Notes: generated by a model from the letters alone, not told the origin. Numbered from the stretch's first letter, positions 1 through 9,482 are shown. The stretch is 64,000 nt of DNA from Bacteroidales bacterium (GCA_029983675.1 JASBYY010000004.1:1-64000), one strand, 5' to 3'. Translations and numbers: made by a program.

Positions 1-190
1 GACAGTCTTGAAAAATCATCAACTTTAACCATTGCCAATTCATAGGAATAGATACGCTTTTTTGAAAGTTTTTTACGCAATATGCACTTTTTTAACCTGC
101 ATTTTCAAAATCTTCCCTTTTCAAATCATGTTTTTGTTAGCTTTGCCGCATCAATCACGAAATGAGTAACAACTATTAGAGCATTGTACT
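1..190 (+). promoter_or_regulatory. speA upstream region with -7 box at 138-145
   Basis: AT-rich leader before the arginine decarboxylase gene. TAGCTTTG at 138-145 fits the Bacteroidota -7 consensus TAnnTTTG and would put the transcript start near 150, leaving about 40 nt of leader. No clear TTTG -33 element is seen at the right distance. I see no gene in this stretch. Confidence 0.45.
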
Positions 191-2080
191 ATGAGAAAAT
201 GGCGTATCGAAGATTCGGAAGATCTTTACAACATCAACGGCTGGGGCTGTGATTACTTTTCCATTAATGAAAAAGGACACGTCATGGTGAAACCCAAAGA
301 TGATTGTGCAGCAGTGGATTTACACGAACTGATGGACGAGCTGACCATCAGGGATGTACAAGCCCCCGTCTTGGTACGCTTCCCCGACATCATCGACGAC
401 CGCATTCATCGTATTGACTCATGTTTTAAGGAAGCGGCGGCCGAATACGAATACAAGGGGCAAAACTTCATCGTGTTTCCCATCAAGGTGAACCAGATGC
501 GGCCTGTGGTTGAAGAAATCGTCAGTCATGGCAAGAAGTTCAATATCGGATTGGAAGCCGGTTCAAAACCCGAGCTTCATGCCATTATTGCACTGAACAC
601 CGATGTCAATTCTCCCATCATTTGCAACGGATACAAAGACGAAGAGTTTATCGAACTCGCCTTGCTGGCTCAGAAGATGGGGCGTAATGCCATCATCGTT
701 ATTGAGAAGTTGAACGAATTGCGCCTTACCGCCAAGATTGCCAAACGGCTTAAAGTCCGTCCAAACTTAGGCATCCGCATCAAGCTCGCCAGTTCGGGAA
801 GCGGCAAGTGGGAAGAGTCGGGCGGCGACGGCAGCAAGTTCGGGCTTACACCCTCCGAACTGTTGGAAGCCATGGATTTTCTCAAACAAAACAAGATGCA
901 GGACTGTTTGAAACTGGTCCATTACCACATCGGAAGTCAAGTGACTAAAATCAAGCGCATCAATGTGGCTTTGAGAGAGGCCGCTCAGTTTTATGTTCAG
1001 CTCCACCTGATGGGTTTCAAAATCGAGTTTGTGGACATGGGCGGCGGTTTGGGCGTCGATTACGACGGCACACGTTCAAGCAGCACAAGCTCGGTAAACT
1101 ACAGCATTCAAGAATACGCCAACAATGCCGTGTTTTCCATCGTGGATGTATGCAACAAGAACAACCTGCCCCACCCCAACATCATTATCGAATCGGGACG
1201 CGCCTTGACAGCCCACCACTCCGTGTTTATCTTTGAAGTCCTCGAAACGGCTTCATTGCCAAAATGGGACGACGACGAAGAGCCGGCGGAAAATGACCAT
1301 GAACTTATTCACGAACTCTACAACTCATGGGATGAACTGAACAAAAACTCGTCCTTGGAGATATGGCACGATGCTTTGGAAATCCGCGAAGAGGCGCTGA
1401 ATCTTTTTAGCTTGGGACTGCTTGATCTGGAATCTCGTGCCAAAATCGAACGCTTGTTCTGGTCCATTGCACGTGAAGTAAACCAAATAGCCAACAAATT
1501 GAAACGCATTCCCGAAGACTTTGTCTTGCTGCCCAAGTTATTGGCAGACAAATATTTCTGCAACTTCTCATTATTTCAATCACTACCCGACAGCTGGGCC
1601 ATCGACCAGATTTTCCCCATCATCCCGATACATCGCCTTGACGAAGAGCCAACGCATTTGGCCACCTTGCAAGACATCACCTGCGATTCTGACGGCAAAA
1701 TCACAAATTTTGTGAGCCGTTCCATGCAACACACTATTCCATTGCATTCTTTCAACAGCAAGGAGCCTTATTATATTGGCGTATTTCTCGCCGGTGCCTA
1801 TCAAGAGATTCTAGGCGACCTTCACAATTTGTTCGGCGACACGAATGCCGTACATGTTTCTGTGGATGAAAAAGGCTACGATATCGATCAGGTTATCGAC
1901 GGTGAAACCGTGGCAGACGTACTTGAGTACGTCCAATACAGCCCCAAAAAATTGGTGCGCACTGTTGAAACATGGGTTTCAAAATGTGTCAAGGAAGGCA
2001 AAATCAGTGCGGAGGAAGGCAAAGAGTTTTTGTCGAACTACCGCTCCGGACTATACGGCTACACCTATTTGGAATCATAG
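191..2080 (+). CDS. speA: biosynthetic arginine decarboxylase (SpeA)
   Basis: PLP-dependent decarboxylase converting arginine to agmatine, the first step of the agmatine route to polyamines; cytoplasmic. The 629-residue length is normal for SpeA. Visible hallmarks are the PLP-lysine region FPIKVNQ (Lys about 99), GLEAGSKPEL, the alanine-racemase-like barrel, the glycine loop DMGGGLGVDYDG, and ESGRALTAHHS. The N-terminus MRKWRIEDSEDLYNI matches the family start, so the ATG at 191 is kept. It is a single gene with its own promoter box and a strong downstream terminator. An agmatinase-family gene that could use agmatine lies 18 kb away at 20382. Confidence 0.95.
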   Translation: MRKWRIEDSEDLYNINGWGCDYFSINEKGHVMVKPKDDCAAVDLHELMDELTIRDVQAPVLVRFPDIIDDRIHRIDSCFKEAAAEYEYKGQNFIVFPIKVNQMRPVVEEIVSHGKKFNIGLEAGSKPELHAIIALNTDVNSPIICNGYKDEEFIELALLAQKMGRNAIIVIEKLNELRLTAKIAKRLKVRPNLGIRIKLASSGSGKWEESGGDGSKFGLTPSELLEAMDFLKQNKMQDCLKLVHYHIGSQVTKIKRINVALREAAQFYVQLHLMGFKIEFVDMGGGLGVDYDGTRSSSTSSVNYSIQEYANNAVFSIVDVCNKNNLPHPNIIIESGRALTAHHSVFIFEVLETASLPKWDDDEEPAENDHELIHELYNSWDELNKNSSLEIWHDALEIREEALNLFSLGLLDLESRAKIERLFWSIAREVNQIANKLKRIPEDFVLLPKLLADKYFCNFSLFQSLPDSWAIDQIFPIIPIHRLDEEPTHLATLQDITCDSDGKITNFVSRSMQHTIPLHSFNSKEPYYIGVFLAGAYQEILGDLHNLFGDTNAVHVSVDEKGYDIDQVIDGETVADVLEYVQYSPKKLVRTVETWVSKCVKEGKISAEEGKEFLSNYRSGLYGYTYLES

Positions 2081-2103
2081 ACAAATCAGGCTATCAACCC
2101 ATG

Positions 2104-2131
2104 AAAAAAGCCCTCGATTGAGGGCTTTTTT
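2104..2131 (+). terminator. intrinsic terminator of speA, bidirectional
   Basis: Perfect 6-bp stem GCCCTC/GAGGGC (2110-2115 with 2120-2125), a GATT loop, an A6 run before and a T6 run after. It sits between two convergent genes, so it can stop transcription from both sides. Confidence 0.9.
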
Positions 2132-2158
2132 CAATTGAGCAGAAAGCATCCGTAAACA

Positions 2159-3361
2159 CTATTCCCGTTTCGAATCGAAATTCTCGCGTATCGGTTCCAT
2201 ATCTTGCCTTGTTTCACGGGTCGCCTCCATAGCATCTAAACCGCAAGCATTCAGTATCTTGCCAACGATTTCAGTGTTGTCCATCCATCCAGTGAACTGA
2301 TCCGATCCGGGACCAAAGGCAAATACCGCCACCGGGAGACAAGTATGGCTATGGGTTGAGAAAGCGAAACACGGAGAAGAATAGCGCCCTTGTGGATCTA
2401 TCAGGGTAAGACCGCCCGTTTCGTGGTCGGCTGTCACCACCACCAACGTATTGCCATCTTTTTGGGCAAAGTCAAGCGCCACACGCAAGGTCTTGTCAAA
2501 ATCGAGCATTTCGGCTACCATGGTGGCAGAGTCAGACTCATGACAGGCAAAGTCAATCTGCGAGCCTTCCACCATCATGAAAAAGCCCTTTTCATTTTTG
2601 CTTAGGGTCTGCAATGCCGTTTTTGTCGCATTGGGAAGAAAGTCGCCCCGCATGGCGACAGACGGCATGTGTCCTTGATTGGCAAGTACGGCGTATTTCC
2701 TACATGCCACATCAATACCAGCCAGCGTGTCATACACCTTCCATCCCTTATTTTGCATCTCTTCTATCAGGTTTCTGCCGTCTTGTCGCTGGTTGAAATA
2801 CTTCCGGCCTCCGCCAATGATGACATTCACCTTATCCGAGTTTAACAATTGTTCGGCAATATCGTCATAAAATGAACGTTTCGGCACCTTGGAATAAAAC
2901 ACGGCTGGTGTAGCGTGTGTCACATAACTGGTCACCACAACACCCGTCATTTTACCTTGTTCGGCCATCACCTCAAGCACGCTTTTCACAGGTATGCTAT
3001 CGGGATTCATACCCACCATGCCATTCTTTGTTTTTTTGCCGCACGACAAAGCCGTTCCTGAAGCCGACGAATCGGTGATCTCGTTGCTGGCCGAACGGGT
3101 GGTGACGATGCCGCTATAAGGAAACTGCTTAAACGACAAATCCTGCCCTGTTGCGAGCATAGCTCCATAAATCTGCGGCAAGGACATGCCGTCGCCAATC
3201 AGATAAATAACATTCTTGGCTCGATGTGCGGTTTGCGGAAGCGGTTGTGCACTGACACCGACAGAGAACGAAAAGGATGAGAACAACAATATGATTAACA
3301 AATACTTACGATAGTCATACCGCATTTTCTTTCTTACGATTGTCACCATAGCGCATTTCAT
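2159..3361 (-). CDS. secreted alkaline phosphatase (PhoA family)
   Basis: Phosphomonoesterase of the alkaline phosphatase superfamily, predicted to be exported. Metal-site motif YLIGDGMS (Asp about 57), nucleophile region ITDSSASGTAL (Ser98 following Asp97) and late metal ligands VVTADHETGG are all present. An N-terminal hydrophobic segment (about residues 20-38) ending in VSAQP looks like a signal peptide, so one of the internal Met codons (MVTIV or MRYDY) may be the true start. The first ATG overlaps the stop of the upstream transketolase subunit by 4 nt (ATGA), which suggests translational coupling to a pathway it has no obvious link with. Confidence 0.88.
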   Translation of the reverse strand: MKCAMVTIVRKKMRYDYRKYLLIILLFSSFSFSVGVSAQPLPQTAHRAKNVIYLIGDGMSLPQIYGAMLATGQDLSFKQFPYSGIVTTRSASNEITDSSASGTALSCGKKTKNGMVGMNPDSIPVKSVLEVMAEQGKMTGVVVTSYVTHATPAVFYSKVPKRSFYDDIAEQLLNSDKVNVIIGGGRKYFNQRQDGRNLIEEMQNKGWKVYDTLAGIDVACRKYAVLANQGHMPSVAMRGDFLPNATKTALQTLSKNEKGFFMMVEGSQIDFACHESDSATMVAEMLDFDKTLRVALDFAQKDGNTLVVVTADHETGGLTLIDPQGRYSSPCFAFSTHSHTCLPVAVFAFGPGSDQFTGWMDNTEIVGKILNACGLDAMEATRETRQDMEPIRENFDSKRE

Positions 3362-4308
3362 TTTCTTGCCAGCACTTTTTGCACCGCCTTTACGATGTCA
3401 ACGGTATCCAAATGGTAATGCTTCAATAGCTCCTCCGGTTTTCCACTTTGACCGAACACATCGTTCACAGCCACCATTTCGATAGGTTTCGGGTTGTTGA
3501 GTGCCAGCACTTGGGCAACGCTATCGCCCAAGCCTCCATTACGCTGATGTTCTTCAGCTGTGACGACACAACCTGTTTTTGCCACCGATTTCAAAATGGC
3601 ATCAACATCTAATGGCTTGATAGTATGTATATTAATCAATTCGGCATTGATACCCATTTCTTTTAATGCCGACAGTGCTTCAACGGCTTTCCAAACCAAA
3701 TGTCCACAGGCAAAAATAGAGACATCGGTACCTTCATGTAGCATCTGTGCTTTTCCGATGACAAACTTTTCATCGACTGGCGTAAAGTTGGCTACTTTCG
3801 GACGGCCAAAACGCAGATACACAGGACCGTCGTATGCCGCTGCTGCAATTGTGGCGGCTTTAGTTTGATTGAAGTCACACGGCACAATAACCGTCATATT
3901 GGGCAGCATCTTCATCATGCCTATGTCTTCGAGAATCTGGTGCGTGGCACCGTCTTCGCCCAACGTGATGCCTGCATGTGATGCGGCAATTTTCACGTTT
4001 TTGTTAGAATAAGCCACCGACTGTCTGATTTGGTCAAAGACACGTCCCGTTGAGAAAGCGGCAAACGTTCCTGTAAACGGGACAAAGCCACTCAACGCCA
4101 TGCCAGCCGCCATATTAATCATGTTGGCCTCGGCAATTCCCGTCTGGAAAAAGCGCTCTGGAAACTCCTTTGCGAAATCACCCATCTTCAGCGAACCGAT
4201 GAGGTCGGCACAAAAAGCCACCACCTTGGGGTTGTGTCGTCCTGCCTCAAGCAAGCCTTCGCCAAATCCCGTTCTGGTATCTTTATAATTTTGAACTTCA
4301 AAATCCAT
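3358..4308 (-). CDS. transketolase, C-terminal subunit
   Basis: Pyrimidine-binding plus C-terminal half of a split transketolase (316 aa), which pairs with the N-terminal half encoded just upstream. Visible are the family segments RTGFGEGLLEAGR, the catalytic-Glu region FQTGIAEANMINMAAGMA, the TPP-side segment SHAGITLGEDGATHQ and the C-terminal transketolase fold. Together the two subunits interconvert pentose-phosphate-pathway sugars. It lies 113 nt downstream of the N-terminal subunit gene on the same strand and is coupled to the phosphatase downstream. The DXS-like small size distinguishes it from a full-length TktA. Confidence 0.93.
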   Translation of the reverse strand: MDFEVQNYKDTRTGFGEGLLEAGRHNPKVVAFCADLIGSLKMGDFAKEFPERFFQTGIAEANMINMAAGMALSGFVPFTGTFAAFSTGRVFDQIRQSVAYSNKNVKIAASHAGITLGEDGATHQILEDIGMMKMLPNMTVIVPCDFNQTKAATIAAAAYDGPVYLRFGRPKVANFTPVDEKFVIGKAQMLHEGTDVSIFACGHLVWKAVEALSALKEMGINAELINIHTIKPLDVDAILKSVAKTGCVVTAEEHQRNGGLGDSVAQVLALNNPKPIEMVAVNDVFGQSGKPEELLKHYHLDTVDIVKAVQKVLARK

Positions 4309-4421
4309 ATTCTTAGTCTTTTACAATTGTTAGCAAAATGTGTTTATTATCGTTATATTATTAAAAAACAATATGTTACATTAAGGGAAACCAGTTCAAA
4401 GCATCGTCCTTCCGATTGTCA

Positions 4422-5264
4422 TCAATAATCACCAATTGTTTCTTCAAGCTGCGCCAATGCCTTTGCCGCCTGTTCATCATTAGGAGCAGAGCCATGCCAT
4501 TTGTGCGTTCCCATCATGAAGTCAACACCCATCCCCATCTCGGTATGTGCCAGCAAGAGTTGCGGTTTCCCCTGATGTGCATTTTTCCGAAGCTGCTGCA
4601 AGGTCTCAACTACTTCTTTCATGTTGTTGCCGTCACACTCAACGACTTGCCAACCGAAAGCCTCGTATTTAGCCCGCATGTCGCCCAAATTCATTACATC
4701 ATCAGTAGAACCGTCGATTTGTTTCTTGTTATAGTCGATGATCGCCACAAGATTATCCACTGTTTTGGCAGGTGCATACATGGCGGCTTCCCACACTTGT
4801 CCTTCTTCCTGTTCGCCATCGCCCATCAGGACAAAAACGAGATGCTTGTCACCATTAAGACGTTTGGCTTGAGCGGCGCCAATGGCCACCGAAAGCCCTT
4901 GTCCCAACGAACCGCTTGCAATACGCACACCCGGAAGACCTTCGGCTGTCGTAGGATGGCCCTGCAAACGTGTCCCGAGCAAGCGGAACGTGGCAAGCTC
5001 CGAAACAGGGAAATAGCCACGATGCGCCAAAATGCTGTAAAACATAGGACTGATGTGTCCGTTCGAAAGGAAAAACATGTCCTCGCCTTCTCCATCCATG
5101 CGGAAATGGGCCGGATCGATTTGCATCTGGTCGAAATACAAGGCTGTGACAATGTCTGTCGCTCCTAAAGAGCCACCGGGATGCCCCGACTGACAACCAT
5201 GAACCATGCGGATGATGTCGCGCCGCACCTGCGATGCAATGCGTTCTAATTGTTGAATATCCAT
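4422..5264 (-). CDS. transketolase, N-terminal (TPP-binding) subunit
   Basis: Diphosphate-binding half of the split transketolase (280 aa). Motifs: SGHPGGSLGATDIVTALYF, NGHISPMFYSIL, GSLGQGLSVAIGAA and the thiamine-diphosphate signature GDGEQEEGQVWEA ending in DYNKKQIDG. It is the first gene of the tktN-tktC-phosphatase operon. A -7 box (TAAATTTG on the minus strand) lies at 5326-5333, about 60 nt upstream of the start codon. Confidence 0.94.
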   Translation of the reverse strand: MDIQQLERIASQVRRDIIRMVHGCQSGHPGGSLGATDIVTALYFDQMQIDPAHFRMDGEGEDMFFLSNGHISPMFYSILAHRGYFPVSELATFRLLGTRLQGHPTTAEGLPGVRIASGSLGQGLSVAIGAAQAKRLNGDKHLVFVLMGDGEQEEGQVWEAAMYAPAKTVDNLVAIIDYNKKQIDGSTDDVMNLGDMRAKYEAFGWQVVECDGNNMKEVVETLQQLRKNAHQGKPQLLLAHTEMGMGVDFMMGTHKWHGSAPNDEQAAKALAQLEETIGDY

Positions 5265-5325
5265 ATTGCTATTCTGTTGATTTACGATGATTTAGAAAGT
5301 TTTTACAGGTCTTTTTTAGAATAGG

Positions 5326-5333
5326 CAAATTTA
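5326..5333 (-). promoter_or_regulatory. -7 promoter box of the tkt operon
   Basis: Minus-strand TAAATTTG matches TAnnTTTG. It would start transcripts about 55 nt upstream of the transketolase N-subunit ATG. Confidence 0.5.
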
Positions 5334-5462
5334 GAAGATATTTCAGACCTGACCAAGACCATATTGAAATTATTTCCTGACAATACGGACAACAATATCC
5401 TTTTGCTTAAATAACACATTCATATTCAAATAAAAAAGATCATACAAGATTTTATCTTCTTA

Positions 5463-5558
5463 GTCATTCCGTGCTTGACACGGAATCTCATTACGAGGAG
5501 GTTGTTCTAAGAGGATAGTGCCGTTGGTGAGGAGATGCTGGATCAGGTCCAGCATGAC
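5463..5558. repeat. composite palindromic dispersed repeat, copy A
   Basis: Two inverted-repeat hairpins flank a core of about 42 nt. The left hairpin has TTCCGTG/CACGGAA arms and the right one ATGCTGGA/TCCAGCAT. The outer boundaries read GTCATTCCG at the left and CAGCATGAC at the right. A related copy with the same order and a core of the same length is at 16742-16848. Neither lies in a gene. This is an intergenic repeat family, not a coding feature. Confidence 0.7.
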
Positions 5559-5808
5559 TGGATCCTGATGGAGCGTAACATAGCAGGCTATGTGAGCAAG
5601 ACGATGGGCAAAATGAGCCAAAAAAGCATCCAATCAACCGAAAACAAAGATAATAATATCCGAAATAATGCAATAATAACTTTGTTGTATGAATTAACTA
5701 CGTTGAATGCACAGCATTTCAAAACTGCTTCTTATAAAGATTACACCCCTTTATTTTTGAAAATCATCCTCGTCATTGTGCAGAAAGAAAAGCTTTTTCA
5801 TTCATCAT

Positions 5809-5842
5809 TTTGTAACGCGAGACTTCAAAACAACTATTTTTG
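5809..5842 (+). promoter_or_regulatory. promoter of the RluA-type gene (-33 TTTG, -7 TATTTTTG)
   Basis: TTTG at 5809-5812 and TATTTTTG at 5835-5842 are separated by 22 nt. The -7 box ends only 4 nt before the chosen ATG (5847), so the transcript would be leaderless or nearly so. Confidence 0.55.
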
Positions 5843-5846
5843 CAGC

Positions 5847-6752
5847 ATGAAAAACACATCGAACAAAAAGCCCCATTCACGGAACAACCCATTGACCTTC
5901 AATGTCGTGCAACCTGACGAGCTTATGGCTTTCATCATGAAAAAGATGGATGGCATCAGCCGCAACAAAGTGAAAAACATGTTATCGAACGGATACGTCT
6001 CCGTCGATGGCGAACGCAAAAGCCAATACAACTTCTCTTTGCAGCCGGGAATGAAGGTGGAAATCGGCAAACCAACCGCAAAAGAACGATTTCATAGCCC
6101 ATGGTTAGACATTGTATTCGAAGACCGGTCGATAGTGGTCATCAACAAAAAGGAAGGTTTGCTTTCGAGCAGTCCCACAGTAAGCCACACCACGGCACAG
6201 AGCATTCTGAATGACTATTTCATCTACACCCAGCAACGGTGCCGCGCACACGTCGTACACCGCCTCGACCGCAACACATCGGGGCTGATGCTGTTTGCCA
6301 AAGACAAGAATATCGCCATGGATTTCGAGAACGACTGGAAAGAAAAGGTTTACGACCGACGTTATGTTGCTGTGGTGAGCGGCACCGTTGATCCCCGCAG
6401 TGGCACCGTGCAATCATGGCTCAAAGAGAGCAACGCCTTTGTCACACTCTCCTGCCCTACCGACAATGGAGGCAAGTTGGCCATTACACATTACGAGGTG
6501 TTGGTAAGCAACCGAAACTATTCTCTATTAGACCTCAAACTCGATACAGGTCGCAAGAACCAGATTCGCATCCACATGCAGGACATCGGCCATCCCGTTG
6601 TCGGCGACGCCAAATTCGGGAGCAAGGACGATGCTTTCGGAAGACTTTGCCTACATGCCTACCGCTTGTGTTTCATCCATCCGGTGACAAAAAAAGAACT
6701 TGAATTTGAAACGCCTTTCCCTGCCGTCTTTGAAAAGGCTTTCCCACAATGA
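5847..6752 (+). CDS. RluA-family 23S rRNA/tRNA pseudouridine synthase
   Basis: Isomerises uridine to pseudouridine in structured RNA. An N-terminal S4-like RNA-binding domain (SRNKVKNMLSNGYVSVDG) is followed by the catalytic domain with HRLDRNTSGLMLFAKD, carrying the catalytic Asp, then TGRKNQIRIHMQDIGHP and GDAKFG. The start is placed at 5847 (301 aa) because upstream in-frame sequence translates a dispersed repeat, and because a -7 box sits directly before this ATG. Which uridine it modifies (RluA, RluC or RluD type) cannot be told from the sequence alone. Confidence 0.92.
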   Translation: MKNTSNKKPHSRNNPLTFNVVQPDELMAFIMKKMDGISRNKVKNMLSNGYVSVDGERKSQYNFSLQPGMKVEIGKPTAKERFHSPWLDIVFEDRSIVVINKKEGLLSSSPTVSHTTAQSILNDYFIYTQQRCRAHVVHRLDRNTSGLMLFAKDKNIAMDFENDWKEKVYDRRYVAVVSGTVDPRSGTVQSWLKESNAFVTLSCPTDNGGKLAITHYEVLVSNRNYSLLDLKLDTGRKNQIRIHMQDIGHPVVGDAKFGSKDDAFGRLCLHAYRLCFIHPVTKKELEFETPFPAVFEKAFPQ

Positions 6753-6783
6753 AAGCATGGACGTCTCGATAAAACAAAATGAA

Positions 6784-6812
6784 AAAGGCTGCCTCATAAT
6801 GAAGCAGCCTTT
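6784..6812. terminator. bidirectional terminator hairpin
   Basis: Perfect 9-bp stem AAAGGCTGC/GCAGCCTTT (6784-6792 with 6804-6812) between two convergent genes. The A- and T-rich stem ends serve as U-tracts in either direction. Confidence 0.8.
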
Positions 6813-6833
6813 ACTTTGATTGCTATTTTAGAA

Positions 6834-9431
6834 TCAACGGATTACGGTGATTCGCCGTGTAACCTCACCGTTGTTCGTCTGGATTTTCACCATATACAAG
6901 CCGTTTTCGGCATTGCCGAGATTGACGATGGCCCTATCGCCACTGCATTCAGAGTCATATACATGCTGTCCCAACATGTTGAATACCGAAACATGCTGCA
7001 AGCCTTCACCTTTCACAGTAAAGCTTTGTTTTGCAGGATTGGGATAAACTTCAATCTGATCGGATTCTGTTTCGTTCACGTCGGTGGGTGAATAGTAAAC
7101 ACGTAGATAGAACACATTCGGCTGATATTTGTTATTCGCAGGAGCCGACGTGCAGTCCGTTTCATTATAATAGGCATATACCTGATAGTAATAAAATCCT
7201 TCTTGCAGTGAAGAGTTGTCGGTGTAAGACGTCGCATTGGCACCTAACAGCTTGATACGCTGGTATTCTCCACCTTCGGCCTTACGGAAGACGAAGTAAC
7301 CGGTGAGTCCATTGGAAGGTTCTGGCTTTTCCCACAGCAGCTTGGTCTTAAACAACGAACCGGTCTTTTCGTAATCGAGATTTCTGGGAGGATTGCATCC
7401 TTCTCCTGATGTGGCGCATGATTCGTTAGAGGCATCGCTTTCTCCGCTGTTGCAGAGGGATTTCAAATAATAACAATGACCGCCGAGCGGCACATTTTGA
7501 TCGACGAAAGTCATCCCGTCGGTTATCAAACGATAGAGTTTTCCATCGCGATAGAGGTTGTAGCCGTATTCGGGCGTTCCAGCAACATCCCATGAAACCG
7601 TGATGGTGTTTGCATTGCCGGAATCCGTTGTAGCGACCACATTGGTGGGCGAAGCGCAAGTGCCTGTGTTACCGCAACCGTTATTGACGGAAAGGAACGT
7701 GCCAGGTGCAAGGTTGTTGGAAGAACCCGTGTAGGTGTACACCGTGGTGCCTTCAGAATTCTTAATGATGAATGTCATATTCGAAACGCTGTCAGCAGCA
7801 GCCGCTGGTGGAGCCCACACAAAGGAGATATTGCCAAGCGGCATATCGACAGTGACTGTTGAAGGCGTGGAACTCGTGGTGGTGACTTTGTCAACAAGAG
7901 AACCGGCTGCGTTGAAAATACGAATGCAGCCGCCACGCCAACCTTGGAACGAAGTGGTCTGCATGATAATCGTCCAATTGCATGAAGGGCCGATAAAGGT
8001 TTCAGTTTTCACTGTTTTTCCATGTGCGCCACTCTGAACGGCATATACTTCATATTCAAACTTATCGAAACGCGGCACACTATTGTCAACATAGGTCATG
8101 TTGGCACCGGCTGCAACATTATTCTCGGTATAGATGATTTCACCATCTCTCTTGACAACAATCTGGTCTATCGTGGAAATTGAAGTGTTGTTAAGGGTTT
8201 TGGAGGGATTGGTCCAAGTGATGGTTGCGGAAAGTTGATCATTGGGTGCAGCCACGACATTCAGATTTGTCGGCGCCATGAGTGTGTTATTGTAAACATC
8301 AATCGGGACGAAGTTGAAAATGGCAGCTTGACGGACAGAATAATCCATGCCGTCGAAGTCAAACCAGCCATCGCCGCTTCCACCCCAGCCCCAGTTGAAG
8401 TGGAACAGGTCCTCGGAATTATAACCGTCACAAATGAAAGCGTGACCGGCATTTTGATTGGTTCTACCGGAATAATACAACGGCCAGCCCATATCAAAAG
8501 ATTCTTTCAGCTTGTCGCGCCAAACCTCATACGAAAATGAATTTCTGTTCAACAGCTGGGCCTGGTTTGAGTATTTGAAATACTGGTAGATTGCACCGGG
8601 TACATCCTCACTAAAAGCTCCGCTTCCCGTACCATCAGTATCGTATCCCATATTGACAGCTACACCACAGTGCCAGCTCAATAAAGCGACGGCATCGATT
8701 TGCTCGGGTGTGGAAGTGCTTGTAAGGGCATCAACCGTGTTCTCCCAATCATAAGTCGTGGCACCAAAATTCACGGTTTGTGTAGGATAGGTCGGAGGCG
8801 TGTATGAATGCGAACCCTGACCCTGCAACGGATGATTCCAATGCGACATGATCTGCGCCATTGCCGTGGCAACACAGCCGGTCACGGCATGTCCACCCGA
8901 AGCCCATGAAGCGGATTGCTCCGGACAGAACTTGTTGTACGGATAAACTTGGTTCCACTTCTCCGACATCAAGATACCTGTCCCACGACTGTTGTCGCGA
9001 GATAACATGTAGCCGTTCGAAAGCACATTTTGCCATTCGGCAACAATCATCGGAGCAGCTGCGGTATTTCTGGATTTACTGCGGCTCATGTTGTCCTGTA
9101 GTTCATCCAAACAAAAGCGGAGACCGTCAGGAACGTTGTTCACATCAAAACTACTTTCCTCGGAATAGCCGATAATGGGACGATGGGTGTCTTCACCCGA
9201 TACAATGATAAATCCTTCATTACCAACATTGAAGATGTAATAAAGCGCATCTCCTCTGTCGGAAGTTGCTGTTTGAACCAAGGTAAGCTCTGTCCCACGA
9301 AGGGAAAGATCAAAGTGGGTTTGGACAAACTGTTGTCCTGCAATCTTTGCCTTACTGACATCAACAGGATCTGCATGAAGCAAAGTGATGCCGAATATCA
9401 AGGCAACAATGGTAAATACGTACTTTTTCAT
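6834..9431 (-). CDS. T9SS-exported C10 (streptopain-like) cysteine protease
   Basis: 865-residue secreted protease. Signal peptide (1-20), Spi-like propeptide (about 22-110), C10 catalytic domain with nucleophile Cys186 in GGHAVTGCVATAMAQ and His330 in NAGHAFICDGYN, then beta-sandwich and fibronectin-III-like modules (about 380-780). It ends in a type IX secretion sorting domain beginning IEVYPNPAKQSF and finishing GEVTRRITVIR. Family knowledge: such enzymes include SpeB and PrtT-like proteases. It is paralogous to the next gene (9688-11979) but has an additional FN3-like module. A -7 box lies at 9475-9482. Confidence 0.9.
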   Translation of the reverse strand: MKKYVFTIVALIFGITLLHADPVDVSKAKIAGQQFVQTHFDLSLRGTELTLVQTATSDRGDALYYIFNVGNEGFIIVSGEDTHRPIIGYSEESSFDVNNVPDGLRFCLDELQDNMSRSKSRNTAAAPMIVAEWQNVLSNGYMLSRDNSRGTGILMSEKWNQVYPYNKFCPEQSASWASGGHAVTGCVATAMAQIMSHWNHPLQGQGSHSYTPPTYPTQTVNFGATTYDWENTVDALTSTSTPEQIDAVALLSWHCGVAVNMGYDTDGTGSGAFSEDVPGAIYQYFKYSNQAQLLNRNSFSYEVWRDKLKESFDMGWPLYYSGRTNQNAGHAFICDGYNSEDLFHFNWGWGGSGDGWFDFDGMDYSVRQAAIFNFVPIDVYNNTLMAPTNLNVVAAPNDQLSATITWTNPSKTLNNTSISTIDQIVVKRDGEIIYTENNVAAGANMTYVDNSVPRFDKFEYEVYAVQSGAHGKTVKTETFIGPSCNWTIIMQTTSFQGWRGGCIRIFNAAGSLVDKVTTTSSTPSTVTVDMPLGNISFVWAPPAAAADSVSNMTFIIKNSEGTTVYTYTGSSNNLAPGTFLSVNNGCGNTGTCASPTNVVATTDSGNANTITVSWDVAGTPEYGYNLYRDGKLYRLITDGMTFVDQNVPLGGHCYYLKSLCNSGESDASNESCATSGEGCNPPRNLDYEKTGSLFKTKLLWEKPEPSNGLTGYFVFRKAEGGEYQRIKLLGANATSYTDNSSLQEGFYYYQVYAYYNETDCTSAPANNKYQPNVFYLRVYYSPTDVNETESDQIEVYPNPAKQSFTVKGEGLQHVSVFNMLGQHVYDSECSGDRAIVNLGNAENGLYMVKIQTNNGEVTRRITVIR

Positions 9432-9474
9432 TGGATTAAGTTATTATAAGTTGTTGTCTTTTCTTTTTCAACCG

Positions 9475-9482
9475 CAAATATA
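9475..9482 (-). promoter_or_regulatory. -7 promoter box of the first C10 protease gene
   Basis: Minus-strand TATATTTG, about 43 nt upstream of the ATG at 9431. Confidence 0.5.

Larger units (their letters stand above)
5265..5846. other. intergenic region with divergent promoters and a dispersed repeat
   Basis: No gene is supported in these 582 nt. It holds the tkt promoter box (5326-5333, minus), a composite palindromic repeat (5463-5558), a further inverted repeat (ACATAGC/GCTATGT) at about 5578-5593, and the promoter of the RluA-type gene. An open frame runs through it in phase with the downstream gene from 5535, but it translates the repeat and lacks protein-like composition. Confidence 0.7.

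Noticed and set aside
5535..5846. N-terminal extension of the RluA-family gene by 104 codons
   Set aside because: The extension translates intergenic repeat sequence, and a TAnnTTTG promoter box lies inside it, directly before the ATG at 5847.
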